Part shown: positions 42,967 to 53,703 of the stretch, piece after piece
Position numbering within the stretch: the first letter of the stretch is position 1
Layout of the letters: the number at the start of each line of letters is the position of its first letter
Source of the DNA: Prorocentrum cordatum
Lineage: Eukaryota > Sar > Dinophyceae > Prorocentrales > Prorocentraceae
NCBI GenBank assembly: GCA_963575745.1
Contig: CAUYUJ010002718.1
Coordinates: 1-64,000, forward strand
Length of the DNA stretch: 64,000 nt
Direction of reading: 5' to 3'
Translations under genes and position numbers: made by a program
The notes under the pieces: generated by a model
Databases searched by the model: none
Told to the model about the DNA's origin: nothing
What the model saw: only the letters and a program-made list of their open reading frames with translations

Positions 42967-43462
42967 CCCCCTCCTCCTCCTCCTCCTCCTCCTCCTCCTC
43001 CTCCTCCTGCTCCTGCTCCTCCTCCTTCTCCTCCTCCTCCTCCTCCTTCTCTTCCTCCTCCTTCTCCTCCTCCTTCCCCTCCTCCTTCCCCTCCTCCTCC
43101 TCCTCCTCCTCCTCCTCCTCCTCCTCCTCCTCCTCCTCCTCCTCCTCCTCCTCCTCCTCCTCCTCCTCCTCCTCCTCCTCCCCTCCTCCTCCTCCTCCTC
43201 CTCCTCCCCTCCTCCTCCTCCCCTCCTCCCCCTCCTCCCTCCTCCTCCTCCTCCTCTTCCTCCTCCTCCTCCTCAGCATCAGCATCAACATCAGCATCAC
43301 CAGCATCATCCACATCATGAGCACCATAACCAGCATCACCATCAGTATCATCAGCATCCTCATCATCAGCAGCCTATTCATCATTATCACCACCACCACC
43401 ACCACCACCATCACCATCACCATCACCATCACCATCACCATCACCATCACCATCACCATCAC

Positions 43463-43494
<32 letters not shown>

Positions 43495-43690
43495 GCATCA
43501 GCATCAGCATCAGCATCAGCATCAACAGCAGCGGCACCCTAATCATCATCTGCATCAGCATCGGCATCATCATCAGCATCAACAGCATCATCATCATCAG
43601 CATCAATATCATCATCCTCATCCGCATCCTCATCCTCATCCTCCTCCCTCCTCCTCCTCCTCCTCCTCATCATCATCCTTCTGATCCTCC
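42967..43690. repeat. (CCT)n followed by (CAT)n/(CACCAT)n
   Basis: About 310 bp of CCT/CTT repeats pass directly into 370 bp of CAT, CAC and CAG triplets (43276-43650) and back to CCT. The plus frame would encode poly-Leu then poly-His, the minus frame poly-Glu then Met/Asp; none is credible as a gene. Confidence 0.9.
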
Positions 43691-43694
43691 TCCT

Positions 43695-43925
43695 ATCCTC
43701 CTGGCACAGGACTTCCTGGAGGGCGCGTACGAACAAAACAAGACCGCGCCCGCACACCCGATGCTGAAGGACGGGCTGGTCCATGGCCAGAGCGCCGCAC
43801 GCACGGCGCGAGTCTAGACTGCATTTTGACGTCCGATCCCCAAGCGCGGGCGGCCTCTCGAAGATGTGCTCCACCTGCGACTTGTCGATCCGTGCGGCCA
43901 CTGACTCGGAGTTGACCTTGCGCGC
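43695..43925 (-). CDS. Possible exon of unknown function
   Basis: A minus frame contains AARIDKSQVEHIFERPPALG and CSLDSRRACGALAMDQPVL, of balanced composition, between the CAT repeat and unique sequence. The competing frames are also open. No start, splice site or family is evident. Confidence 0.18.
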
Positions 43926-44094
43926 GCGGGAGAGCTGGGAGGATCCAGCAGAACCGCAGGCCTGGGAGGGTGGGAGGGCGAGGTGAAATCAGCCAGCGAC
44001 CCACCCCCGAAGGAACGATTGAAGGACGAGGGCGCGTATAGCTTGACACGTATGTTAGCCAGCGTGGACCCGAAGCAGGGATGATTGCACTGTG

Positions 44095-44330
44095 AAGGCG
44101 AAGGCTATGTGGTGTATGCTACATGTTGTGGGCTATGTAGTGTAAGCTATCTTGGGTAAGCTAAATCTGTCTTGTAAGCTAAGTCGTGTGAGTTATGTGG
44201 TGAGTGAGACATGTTGCCTGAGCTATCCAGTGTAAGCTATGCGGTGTGCGCGATGTTGTGTAAGCTATGCGACGTGAGCTATGTGATGTGAGCTACGCGG
44301 TGTAAGCCGTGCGCCGCGCCGCACTATCTG
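44095..44330. repeat. Minisatellite, about 19-bp period
   Basis: Degenerate units GTGTAAGCTATGTGGT in about twelve copies. Confidence 0.7.
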
Positions 44331-44423
44331 GTGCGTAAACTAAGCAACATGCGCTGTAATGTCCGAGCCTCGCTGTGCAGGCTGTGTGGTGTGTGCAGTG
44401 CGGTGAGAGCTACGAGGCAGATC

Positions 44424-44552
44424 CCCCAAGCGGCGACGAGGCGGCCACACGGGGCGGCGACGCGGCGGAGCCTCGGCGGACTCCCCAAGTAGGCGGCGAC
44501 GAGGCGGCCACACGGGGCGGCGACGCGGCGGAACCTCGGCGGAGCCATCCAA
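44424..44552. repeat. Tandem duplication, about 66-bp unit
   Basis: GGCGACGAGGCGGCCACACG, then GGGCGGCGACGCGGCGG and ARCCTCGGCGGA, occurs twice in a row. Confidence 0.75.
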
Positions 44553-44572
44553 ATCCTTGGCGACACAAGTAT

Positions 44573-44750
44573 GACTACCCACCACACCACCCCAACCCAA
44601 CCCGAAGACCCGAATTTGAACCGAATTTCGGGTTGGAGGGGGGGGTACGGGTTCCATGTGTTTTTTCAGTGTTCCCCGACCCCCCCCCCCACTGGAAATG
44701 GAGGGCAAATTGAGGCCTTTGGGTTGGGTTGGGGTGGTTTGGTAGGTGGT
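44573..44750. mobile_element. TIR element with CCACCCCAACCCAACCC arms
   Basis: Left arm CTACCCACCACACCACCCCA + ACCCAACCC near 44575. Right arm GGGTTGGGTTGGGGTGG + TTTGGTAGGTGG near 44720-44748. Arms of about 40 bp surround a core with G and C homopolymers. No coding capacity. Confidence 0.75.
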
Positions 44751-45164
44751 GAAAGTAAGAGCCCCTGAGTGCAAGCACTGTTCGTGAACATGCCATGACA
44801 CGATTGGCTTTTAGGACCTGTTCTGCAAATTCCCGAGTGTCTTGCGGCCCTCGGCCATTTCGTACTTGGACGTTCGTCTCTGGCCAGGCAGGACAACAAG
44901 AAAACCTCGAAATCTTGGGACGCCTGATTCTGAGTACGTCTCGCTCCTCTGAGCACTGGGAGGCGCCGGGACAATCTCGAGAGGTAGAAACATCTACGAC
45001 CTGAAGTCTCAGCACACCTGAGTACGCCGAGCCTGATCTGGGGGTTTCGCGGATCGCGCCCCGCGGCTGTCTTAGCGCCCTCGCGAGGCCGCCCTGGAGA
45101 AGACCCCTCTCCGGCTCAGGCCGCGAAGCCCGGAAGACCTCGACAAACCACCTCGCCCATACTG
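44751..45164. other. No gene identified
   Basis: Unique sequence; 45050-45130 resembles the GC-rich dispersed repeat at 13770. Confidence 0.4.
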
Positions 45165-45235
45165 TTAGGTCGGGCCTGTCCCCCTACAGGGGGATTTGGG
45201 CGAAAAATCAAAAATACTCCAAAAATATTCCCCAA
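45165..45235. mobile_element. Half copy of the TTA-GTCGGGC TIR element
   Basis: Starts TTAGGTCGGGCCTGTCCCCC and continues TACAGGGGGATTT..GAAAAATCAAAAATACTCC, as in the end of 10095-10274. No matching right arm nearby. Confidence 0.65.
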
Positions 45236-45762
45236 GCCAAGCCGGGAGGCCGTGCACACCGACTACGGGCCCACGTCGTGGCCTCGCTGGGACCGGCGAT
45301 GTGGTCAGCTGACACGTTCCCCGCGGCGGGCGAAGCGCGGTAAGTTACCTTCGTGCCGCAGAGCGACCGGATCGGAAGGATGCGAAATAAGGACCGAACT
45401 GAAGCCGAAACTGTCAGCTCACGGCCCATATGGCCCAAATGGCTAAACAAGGTCGCGTATCGCGGCTCGCGACGCGCGACGCGCGGCTACCTTCGCGCCC
45501 TCGGGCCGCCGCCGGCCTCTCCAACTCAGGCCGCGATTAGAGAAACGCGACCATCTTCGCGCCCCTTGAGGTGACCCAGCTGAGGGCCAGGATGGGGCGA
45601 TAGGCAAGGATTCAGGGGCCCCCTTGAAACATCACTGATCCTCAAGATCCTGCTTGGCTGCAAGGCCAAGGCGGCAGCGCCCGCGCGGGCGGCGGATCGG
45701 CGCGCCCGAAGTGGATGCGGGAAGCATGGGGACGATGCCCAACAGCAGATGTTGCCCAAAAC
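45236..45762. other. No gene identified
   Basis: GC-rich. 45455-45565 resembles the GC-rich dispersed repeat at 13770-13880. Confidence 0.35.
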
Positions 45763-45908
45763 GAGGACTGCGGCCGCTACTGGGTGGGCGACGCTTTGAC
45801 TCGTCTGGACGAAGTCCGCGGCGACGCCGACATCGAGTCCAAAACAGGATGGACAGACACTGCTGTCGGTATTCGTCCCTGGTCTTCCCATACCTTTTCG
45901 ATCGTACC
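45763..45908. repeat. Single relative of the 145-bp repeat at 35757
   Basis: GGCCGCTACTGGGTGGGCGA..TCCGCGGCGACGCCGACA..ACTGCTGTCGGT..CTTCCCATACCTTTTCG follows the same word order as the repeat at 35757-36135. Confidence 0.6.
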
Positions 45909-45921
45909 GAGCGGAGCCCCG

Positions 45922-46320
45922 GAGGAGGAGGAGGAGGAGGAAGAGGAGGAGGAGGAGGAGGAGGAGGAGGAGTGGATGACCAGCTCGATCTGTTGGTCCT
46001 CTGCGGTCATGGTCACCATCGCCGACATGCCGTTGCCGGTGGCGCGGCGCTTGAGGGCCTCGGTGACGCAGGGAGACGGGTCTCGCCGCCATAGGCAGCC
46101 CGACAAGGAACCCCCCTACTCCTCCCTCTGCCCCTCCTCCCCCTCTGACCCTTCCTTCCCCTCCCCCTCCCCTCCCCCATCCTCCTCCTCCTCCTCCTCC
46201 GCCGCCTCCGCCGCCTCCTCGCCCCCTCCTCCTCCCCCCATCCTCCTCCTCCCTCCCTCCTCCCCTCTTCCTTCCTCCTCTGTTTCCTCCTCCTCCTCCT
46301 TCCCTCCTCCTCCTTCTTAT
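45922..46320. repeat. (GGA)n, unique sequence, then (CCT)n
   Basis: GGA tract at 45922-45971; about 150 bp of unique sequence; C/T-rich repeat from about 46120. Confidence 0.8.
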
Positions 46321-46560
46321 TCATTTTTTTTTTTTTTCAATATTCTTTATTTTGTTGTTGGTTTTTTGTAAAATCTTATATTATCATACTTATTAATAAT
46401 AAATTATATATTATTATTATTAGTATTATTATTATTATCATTATTCTTCTTATTCTTCTTCTTCTTATTATTATTATTATTATTATTAATATTATTATTA
46501 TTAGTATTATTATTCGTATTAGTATTATTATTATTATTACTACTATTCTTATTATTATTC
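46321..46560. repeat. (TTA)n AT-rich block
   Basis: Poly-T, then TTA/TTC/ATT triplets for about 200 bp, sharply different from the GC-rich surroundings. Confidence 0.9.
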
Positions 46561-47635
46561 CTCTTCCTCTTCCTCCTCCGCCTCCTCCCCCCCCCTCCCA
46601 CCCTCCTCCTCCTCCTACCTCCTCCTCCTCCTCTTCCTCCGTCCCTTTTCCTCCTCCTCCTCCTCCTTCTCCTCCTCCTTCTCCCTCCTTCCCCTCTTCT
46701 CCTCCTCCTCCTGCTCCTCCTCGTCCTCCTCCTCCTCTCCTTCCTTTCTCCTCCTTTCTCCTCCTCCTCGTCCTCTTCTCTCCTTCGTCTTCTTCCTTCT
46801 TATTCTTCTCCTTATTTTCCTCTTCCGCTTCCTATTTCCTCCTCCGCCTCTCCCCCCATCCTCCCCCCTCCTCCCCCCCTCCTCCTCCTCCTCCTCCCCT
46901 CTCCTCTCCTCCTCCTCCTTTTTCATCCTCCTCTTTCCTCATTCCTTTCCTCCTCCTCCTCTCCTCCTCCTCCTCCTTCCTCCTCCTTCCTCCTCCTTCC
47001 TCCTACTCCTCCTCCTCCTCCTCCTCCTGCTACCTTCCTTCTCCCTCCTCCTCCTTCCCTTCTCCACCTTTATCCTCCTCCTCCTCCCCTCCTCCCTCCT
47101 CCTCCTCCTTCCCCCTACCTTCCTCCTCCATCCCTCCTCCTCCTCCTCCTCCTCCTCCTCCTCCTCCTCCTCCTCCTCCTCCTCCTCCTCCCCCTCCACC
47201 TCCTGCTCCTCCACGTCCCTCCTCCTCCTCCCTCCTCACACATCCTCCTCCTCCTCGTAAACTCGCCTCTGCACTCCGTCCTCCGTTCCTCGTCCTCGTC
47301 CTCGTCCTCCTCCTCCTCCTCCTCTATTCCATCCTCCTCCTTGCTCCTCCTTTCCTCCTCCTCCTCCTCCTCCTCCTCCGCCTTTCTCCGCCTCCTTCTC
47401 GTCCTCGTCCTCGTCCTCGTCTCAGTAACTCGTCCTCGTCTCCTCCTTCCTCCTCCTCCTCCTAGCTTTCCCTCCACCTCCACCTCCTCCTCCTCCTCCT
47501 CCTCCTCCTCCTCCCCCCTCCTTCCTCCTCCTCCTCCTCCTCCTCCCCCCTCCTCCCCCTCGTTCTCTACCTCCTTCTCTACGTCCTCCTCCTCGTCCTC
47601 CTCCTCCTCTTCCTCCTCCTCCACTCATTGTTCTG
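46561..47635. repeat. (CCT)n polypyrimidine tract, over 1 kb
   Basis: Plus strand almost only C and T, with rare interruptions such as CCTCGTCCTCGTC and TTACTCGTC. The longest such tract in the window. Confidence 0.92.
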
Positions 47636-48000
47636 ATTACTGCCGTCAGCATTACCACTAATAGTTTTACTTTTCGTCGTATTAGTAGTGTTGTTATTCG
47701 TTTTGTGTTTACATTATTCGTGCGGACAGTATCGCAACTATGATCATTGTCTTTCCATCCGGATTATTATTATGTGTTCACTACTGCTTACGATGTTACG
47801 GAGTGTCTTCATCCTGCTTTTCTTATTCTATGCATGTTTATGTTTTGTTATTCGTACGCTATTATCATTATAATCGTTATCGGTATTATTACGACTACTC
47901 TCTATTTCCTCAATATTGATCTTCTTATTATTCGAAGCATTGCCCAAACAATGTTTGCACTGAATGGTTTTTACATTGTTAAAACCATCTGGGGACCAGT
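47636..48000. other. AT-rich island
   Basis: About 350 bp with far lower GC than its flanks, rich in TTATTATT and GTTATT words. A plus frame across it is hydrophobic (FLILCMFMFCYSYAIII). The sequence looks like decayed TTA repeat, so I do not call a gene. Confidence 0.5.
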
Positions 48001-49394
48001 GCCAGTTTTTCGTCGCCGTGCCGCCTGTCGCCGCCGTCGCCGTCGCACAGATTCTCCTTCCCAAAAAAAGGAAAAGGAATATATCCCACCCCTCCCAGGA
48101 TTCGCCGTTCCCTTTTTTTCGCATTGCAATTTAGATACGACTTCGCCCCGCCGCTCATCCGAACTACGAATTCATACAATCCCAGGGGGGCGGTATCGCC
48201 CCCCCCCCCCCCCGCCGTCCTCTGCAACATACTCTGCGAACGCACTCGCTATTTAAACAACATCCGTTTTCCAAAAACCTTTTTCAACAGATGTGACGGG
48301 GTGCACACGTGCGCGTCGTCGCGCGCGCACACCGAGATCTTTCAACAACATTCGGCGTCGAAAAGATTTCAAAAACCAGTGTTCAACAACAGAAAACAAC
48401 ACATGGGGTAGCAACGCGGAGTTTCAAAAAACTTGCGCGCGCTCTTGCGAAGTCTTACGACAACCATGGGTTTCTCAACATGCTCATGAAATGCTACCAA
48501 AACGGCTTCGCGCGCGCATGTCGAAATCGTTCGAACGCCCTTGCGCGCGTGTTGCCGCAATCGCTCTTTACAGAACAAGATGACGAAGTGCACGCGCGCG
48601 CGTCGTCGCACGCGCATGCCGAAATCAGTCAAAAACCTTCAGCGCCGTACTGATTTCAAAAACCGAATGTTCAAGCAGCATATACACACGAATGGCTTCG
48701 CAACATCAATTTCCAAACAAGTTTGCGCTCGGGCTCTTGCGAATGCTTGAGAAAACCGTCGGTTTCAACATTTGTAATGGAATTCTGCCCAGCGAACCTC
48801 TCGAACCGCATGCCGAAATCATTCGAGAGCCCTTGCAAGCGTGCTGGGGGGGGGGGGGGGGCACGATCCGTGTCAAATATTACGGCTACTCTCGCGCGTA
48901 GGCCGCGCGCGCATGTCGAACTCCTTCCAAATCCTTGTCGCCGACGCGGGGGCGCCGTCATCGTCGTCGGCGCGATCTGCATCGGCGCCGTCACTGGCCG
49001 TGCCTTCGTCATTGTCAGCATCGTCACCAGCATCGCTGCTCTCATAATCGCGCCTACCGTTGTCGACGTTGCCATGATACGGCGCCCGCCCAAGTCGCCG
49101 ACTCGCACTGCAATGCCCGCTGGGATATGCCAAGCGGTCAGCGCCATCGCGGCCGCGTCGGACGCGCCAAACTACCTGGCCGCTGCGCGTGCGAGCAGGC
49201 GCGGCCGCAGATATGCATCAGCTAAGCGCCAAGAATTCATCGCAATCGCCGCCGCGCGGTTCTTGCAAACAAGATTGCTGGTGGGTGGGTGGGAGGTTTT
49301 CAAGAGCATGGGAGGTGGTCAAGCGCGGTGCAGGGTAGTCAATTGGCCTGCAAGAAGGGATAAACAAATCCCCCCCGGGATTGTCCGCCCCCCC
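48001..49394. repeat. Dispersed repeat block, copy 1
   Basis: Contains CATTGCAATTT..CGGTATCG..GCCGTCCTCTGCAACA followed by two about 290-bp sub-repeats. Each has GAAGTGCACGCGCGCGTCGT + CGC..CATGCCGAAATC and CGCATGTCGAAATCGTTCGA + ACGCCCTTGCGCGCG. After a poly-G run at 48845 comes a 380-bp segment (48905-49280) repeated at 51455-51840. Confidence 0.65.
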
Positions 49395-49905
49395 TTTCGC
49401 ATTGCAATTTGCATGCGAAGCTGCCCCATCGTCCATCCTGAATATACATCCCAGGCGAACCGGCATCGACCCCCACGCCGTCCTCTGCAACAACAACCGC
49501 GCGCACTCGTTTATCAAAAGTCATCCGTTTTCAAGAACCCATTACAACAAGTGCGACGAAGTGCACGCGCGCGTCGCGCGCATGCCGAAATCCTGCAAGG
49601 ACCTTCGGCTTTGGAAAGATTTCAAACATGACTGTCAAGCTATATATACATCACGGGTTTCGCAACGCTGATGCGCGAAAAAAATTGGCGCGCGCTCGTG
49701 CGAATTCTTAAGACAACCGGATGTTTCTCCACATTTTCATAACCTGCTGCCAGACGGGTTCGGCGCGCGCATGTCGAAATCGCCCGAATGCCCTTGCGCG
49801 CGCTGTCATAAAAATCCGCTGCAACAAATGGGGCGAAGTGCGCGCGCGCGTCGTCGCGTCGTCGCGCGCGCGCCGAAATCAATCAAAAACCGCAGGTTTC
49901 GCAAG
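49395..49905. repeat. Dispersed repeat block, copy 2
   Basis: Same order of words: TTTCGCATTGCAATTTGC, CATCGTCCATC, CGGCATCGACCCCC, CGTTTTCAAGAACC, CGACGAAGTGCACGCGCGCG, CGCATGTCGAAATCGCCCGA. Confidence 0.65.
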
Positions 49906-50243
49906 GCTTTCAAAACCGAATGCCCCGACACCAAATCCGCCGACCCCGTTTGGGTTTCCGGGCGCGTCAGCACGCCCGCCCCCATCATCCCCCCCAGGGG
50001 CCCCGCGCCGGCAATGCGACCCCCCGCCGAACGCGCCGCGGGGGAGCGGAGGGCTCCAAAACTGGCCAAGAAGGCACCAAAACGCTCCCCAGACGGTCCC
50101 AAAGAGCCACGAATCGCCGAAATATCGCTCCTTGACGCCCACGCTGGCCTCCAAACGGCCTCCGAACCTCCCGAGGCGCCCCGCGATGCCCCCAAGATGC
50201 CCCCCAAGAGGGCCCCAAGAAACAGAAATCGCCACATTCCTTT
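49906..50243. repeat. GC-rich sequence with CCAAGAGGCCCC-type minisatellite
   Basis: Units like CCAAGATGCCCCCCAAGAGG at 50040-50220, the repeat also found in PLAC8 array spacers. Confidence 0.6.
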
Positions 50244-50760
50244 TTGCAAACGCACACGCACACGCACACACGCACACACACACACACACACGCGCACACA
50301 CACACACACACACGCGCGCACGCACGCACATGCACGCGCACGCGCACGCGCACGCGCACGCACACGCGCACGCGCACGCGCGCGCGCACGCGCACGCGCA
50401 CGCGCCCGCGCACGCGCACGCGCACGCGCACGCGCACGCGCACGCACACGCGCACACGCGCACACGCACACGCACACGCACACGCACACGCACACGCACA
50501 CGCACACGCACACGCACACGCACACGCACACGCACACGCACACGCACACGCACACGCACACGCACACGCACACGCACACGCACACGCACGCACACGCACA
50601 CGCACACGCACACGCACACGCACACGCACACGCACACGCACACGCACACGCACACGCACACGCACACGCACACGCACACACACACACACATACACAACAC
50701 ACACACGCACACACACACAGTCACACACACACACAACACACAGTCACACACGCACACACA
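50244..50760. repeat. (CACACG)n alternating purine-pyrimidine tract
   Basis: About 500 bp of CA/CG dinucleotides. The most regular part (50458-50680) is CACACG; 50335-50455 is CGCACG-rich; the end is (CA)n. Confidence 0.95.
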
Positions 50761-51180
50761 TGTCGCACACTCGCCTCTACGGCTTTCAACGTCCAAGACG
50801 AGCAAAGAAACCTTCAATGTCGCCCCAGGACGGCCGAAGGGGCCCCCGAGGGGAGCCGAAAAGAATCAAAGAAAAGCCCACGGAGCCCCCAAGACAGCCC
50901 AGGAGGGCCCACAGATGGCTCCAAGAGGGAGTCCAGGGGATACCTTTTCGAGCCTTCGGCCCCAAGAAGCTCCCGGCCTGCCCCAAGAACACCCCAAGAA
51001 GCCCTGAGGCCCCCCCCCCGCCCCAAAGAGAACCTCAAAGGCCTCCAAGAAGCCCCCAGGACGCCCCAAAGAGGCCCCAAAACTTGGCCCAAGATGCGTC
51101 GAGGCGGCCGGGCATGGCCTGCAGACAGGCCAAGATGCCACCAAAAGACTACAGAAGAGCACCAAGAGGTACGATAGCAA
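50761..51180. repeat. Diverged spacer core plus CCAAGAGGCCCC minisatellite
   Basis: CACTCGCCTCTACGGCTTTC + AACGTCCAAGACGAG resembles the 85-bp core of the PLAC8 spacers and is followed by the same minisatellite. Confidence 0.55.
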
Positions 51181-51959
51181 CAGCGAAGCAACAGGAGCGA
51201 CGTCGAGCGCCGCGCTACGATTCGGACAAGCATCGTGAAATGCAGTCCTGGAGGCGCAGTAGTTTATAGAGGGGTCGGCGGATGTGGCGTAAGCCGATGG
51301 GATCGAAAAAAAGGTTTCGCAACGTCCGTTTTCAAAAGAGCCTGCGCTTGCGCTCTGGCAGATTCATCAGAGAAATAAAAGTTTGCAGCGTTTTCATGGA
51401 ACTCTGCCAAACGGGCCTCCTGCGCCGCATGCCAAAATCATTCGAACGCCCCTGCGCGCGCGCGCATGTCGAACTCCTTCCAAATCCTTTATCGCCGACG
51501 CGGGGGCGCCGTCATCGCCGTCGGCGTGATCTGCATAGGCGCCGTCACTGGCCGTGCCTGCGTCACTGTCAGCATCGTCGCCAGCATCGCCACTCTCATA
51601 ATCGTGTCTACTGTTGTCGACGTTGCCATGATACCGCGCCCGCCCAAGTCGCCGACTTGCACTGCAGTCCGCTGGGATGCGCCCAGCGGCTGGCACCGCC
51701 GCGGCCGCGTCGGTCGCGCCAAACTAGCTGGCCGCTGCGCGCGCGCCCTTGCGCGGGCTGACGCGGACGCAGAGATGCACCAGCAAACGCCAAGCACTCA
51801 TCGCAATCGCCTCCGCATGGGTCTTGAAAGCCAAGTTGCGGGTCGACGGGTGGGGTGTTTGCGCGAGCAGTGGTGTGGACAACTCATTGCAAACAGACTC
51901 TATGTCATGTTTTTAATTAGATGCAATAGAATGAATTCTCCCCCCCTGGATTGCCGCCC
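51181..51959. repeat. Second copy of the 380-bp segment with flanks
   Basis: 51455-51840 aligns with 48905-49280 throughout (CGCATGTCGAACTCCTTCCA, GACGCGGGGGCGCCGTCATC, GTTGTCGACGTTGCCATGAT). Both copies are open in a plus frame (VVDVAMI-PPKSPT) and in minus frames, one Asp-rich. Neither has a clear start, so coding is unproven. Confidence 0.6.
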
Positions 51960-52339
51960 CCTCCTTTCGCGCATGCGATTCTGCCCCGTTGTCCATCGTA
52001 AATATGAATTCGTAATATCTTGGGGGAACCGGTATCGACCCCCTCCCGGCATCGCCAGCCGCAAAAAGTACGCGCGCACACTCGTTTATCATGGAGCATC
52101 AGTTGTTTAGAATCCCTGGCAGAAAAATTAAACGACGCGCACTCGCGCGCGTCGTCGCGCGCGCATGCAGACATCGCTCAAAAACCGCGGGTGTCGTCAG
52201 AATTACAAAACCGAGCGCCCAAAACACACGCGCGCACACACATACGTATGTGTATATACACATACATACATACACATACATACACACAGATTGATAAAAC
52301 ACATGGTTCCGTAACAAGGATATTCAAGCTGTAGCCTGG
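51960..52339. repeat. Dispersed repeat block, copy 3, and (ACAT)n
   Basis: CCTCCTTTCGCGCATGCGAT, CCGTTGTCCATCGTAAAT, CGGTATCGACCCCCTC, GCACACTCGTTTATCA and CGCGCGTCGTCGCGCGCG, in the order of copies 1 and 2. An (ACAT)n microsatellite lies at 52232-52288. Confidence 0.65.
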
Positions 52340-52767
52340 CGAAGTGCCCAACAATGCAAATGTGAATGCAGGAATTGTGGATATCGAATTCGGTGGCGCG
52401 CCCTATGGGGCCGGGAACCGCGCGGGGTGCGCGCCGAAAATGGGTCGCGGGGGCGCGTGGGAATGTCGTCGCTGGGGCCTCAGGTGGAGCTCAGAACCCT
52501 ATTCCTTCCTCGAGCTCCACCTCCAGACTCCCCTCGAATACAGAACACTCTCGGGATGCAGGGCATCCAGAGGCGTCGCAGACAGCCTGTGTTTCTGCCC
52601 CCCTCCCCTCGCAACGAGAGGCCCCGGTGGGAGAAACAGACGCCCCGGGCCGACCCCTGAGGTTGCTCGGTCTTTGGCGCGTCTCTCGAGCTAGAGAAAA
52701 GGGGAGGTTCGCGCCCGCGAAGGCTGTCCCCTCCGCGCCCGTGCCCCCCCACCCCCTGCTAGACAAG
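52340..52767. other. GC-rich sequence with hairpins
   Basis: Inverted pairs GGTGGAGCTC / GAGCTCCACC (52487-52525) and CTGTTTCTGCC-type / GGGAGAAACAG (52585-52645). No gene. Confidence 0.45.
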
Positions 52768-52916
52768 CGCGTTCCACTACTCGCCAAGCATCTGCTCGCA
52801 AATGGCCTGGATCCGCCGCGGCGGTTCTACGATCCACCACGCAGAGGATTTGCATTTTGCGGATGTCTGCGAGCAGGCGCTTTGCGACAAGTGGAGCGCG
52901 CTCGGTGACTTGCCCC
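52768..52916. mobile_element. Inverted-repeat element
   Basis: Arms GCGCGTTCCACTACTCGCCA + AGCATCTGCTCGCA and, reversed, TGCGAGCAGGCGCTTTGCGA + CAAGTGGAGCGCGC, around a 60-bp core. Confidence 0.55.
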
Positions 52917-53109
52917 CCGTTCCTCTCTCGCTTGCCTTGGGCCCCTGGGGGGGGGGGGCGCTGTTTCGCCCCCTTCCCGTCTGCCCGCGGCCTCGGCCCC
53001 CTTGGTGTTTGAAGGTCTTCTCGCGCGCTGGAGCCATCGCGCATCGGCCCCGGCCCCGCGGCCACGCCCCGCCATTAGAGCATCGGGCCTCTCAGCCGAG
53101 GTAGAGGTA
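52917..53109. other. GC-rich sequence, no gene
   Basis: Includes AGCATCGGGCCTCTCAGCCG, echoed as AGCATCGGGCCCCTCGGCCG near 53310. Confidence 0.35.
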
Positions 53110-53290
53110 GAGAAGAAGAAACAACGGCATTAACATCAACTTTTGACGCTCTGCGCGGATTTCTTGGATCTGCGCCGGGCCCCCTCTCTAGCGCGATCCA
53201 CGCGTCAGGGGCGGCGCCGGGGGCGCCGCCAGGGGGGGCCCGGCGCAGATCTAAGCGCAGAGCGCCAAACGTTTATGGCCACGCCTGGCG
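53110..53290. mobile_element. Foldback element, GAAGAAGAAACAACG family, copy 2
   Basis: Left end GAGAAGAAGAAACAACGGCA matches 39602. Inner arms TTTGACGCTCTGCGCGGATT..GGATCTGCGCCGGGCCCCC pair with GGGGGGGCCCGGCGCAGATC + TAAGCGCAGAGCGCC. Confidence 0.65.
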
Positions 53291-53703
53291 TCCTTCCTCC
53301 TTTGATTCCTAGCATCGGGCCCCTCGGCCGAGGTGGGGGGCGGGAGGGGGCCGGGGCGCATCTCGCGCCGCGCGCGGCGAGTCCTTCTCGGCCACGCGCC
53401 CTCCAGGGGCGAATTCGTCACGACAGCAATATACAGGGGTCTACCGTTCTATATGTCGGCGTCCAAGCGAAGCGATGATGTGATGTTGTGCTCCTGTCAA
53501 TGTGCTGATTGTCCAGCGACGCAATGCGAGCATTCGAGCATTGCATCGCGAGCATTCAAGTCTGCTAGAAATTGCAATGCGAGCATTCCCTTTGAACTGC
53601 AAACCTCCAGGCGCAGCGCACGCGGTGGAGAGTGCCCGTTGCAGACCCCGGACGCAGTGCAGACGCAGCACCCAAGTCCACGCCAAAATTCTGCCGCGGC
53701 CGA
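53291..53703. other. No gene identified
   Basis: Contains several ATGCGAGCATT words (53524-53590); otherwise unassigned. Confidence 0.35.

Noticed and set aside
42967-43690. Histidine-rich protein from (CAT/CAC)n
   Set aside because: A microsatellite continuous with (CCT)n, without start context, domain or fossil leader.
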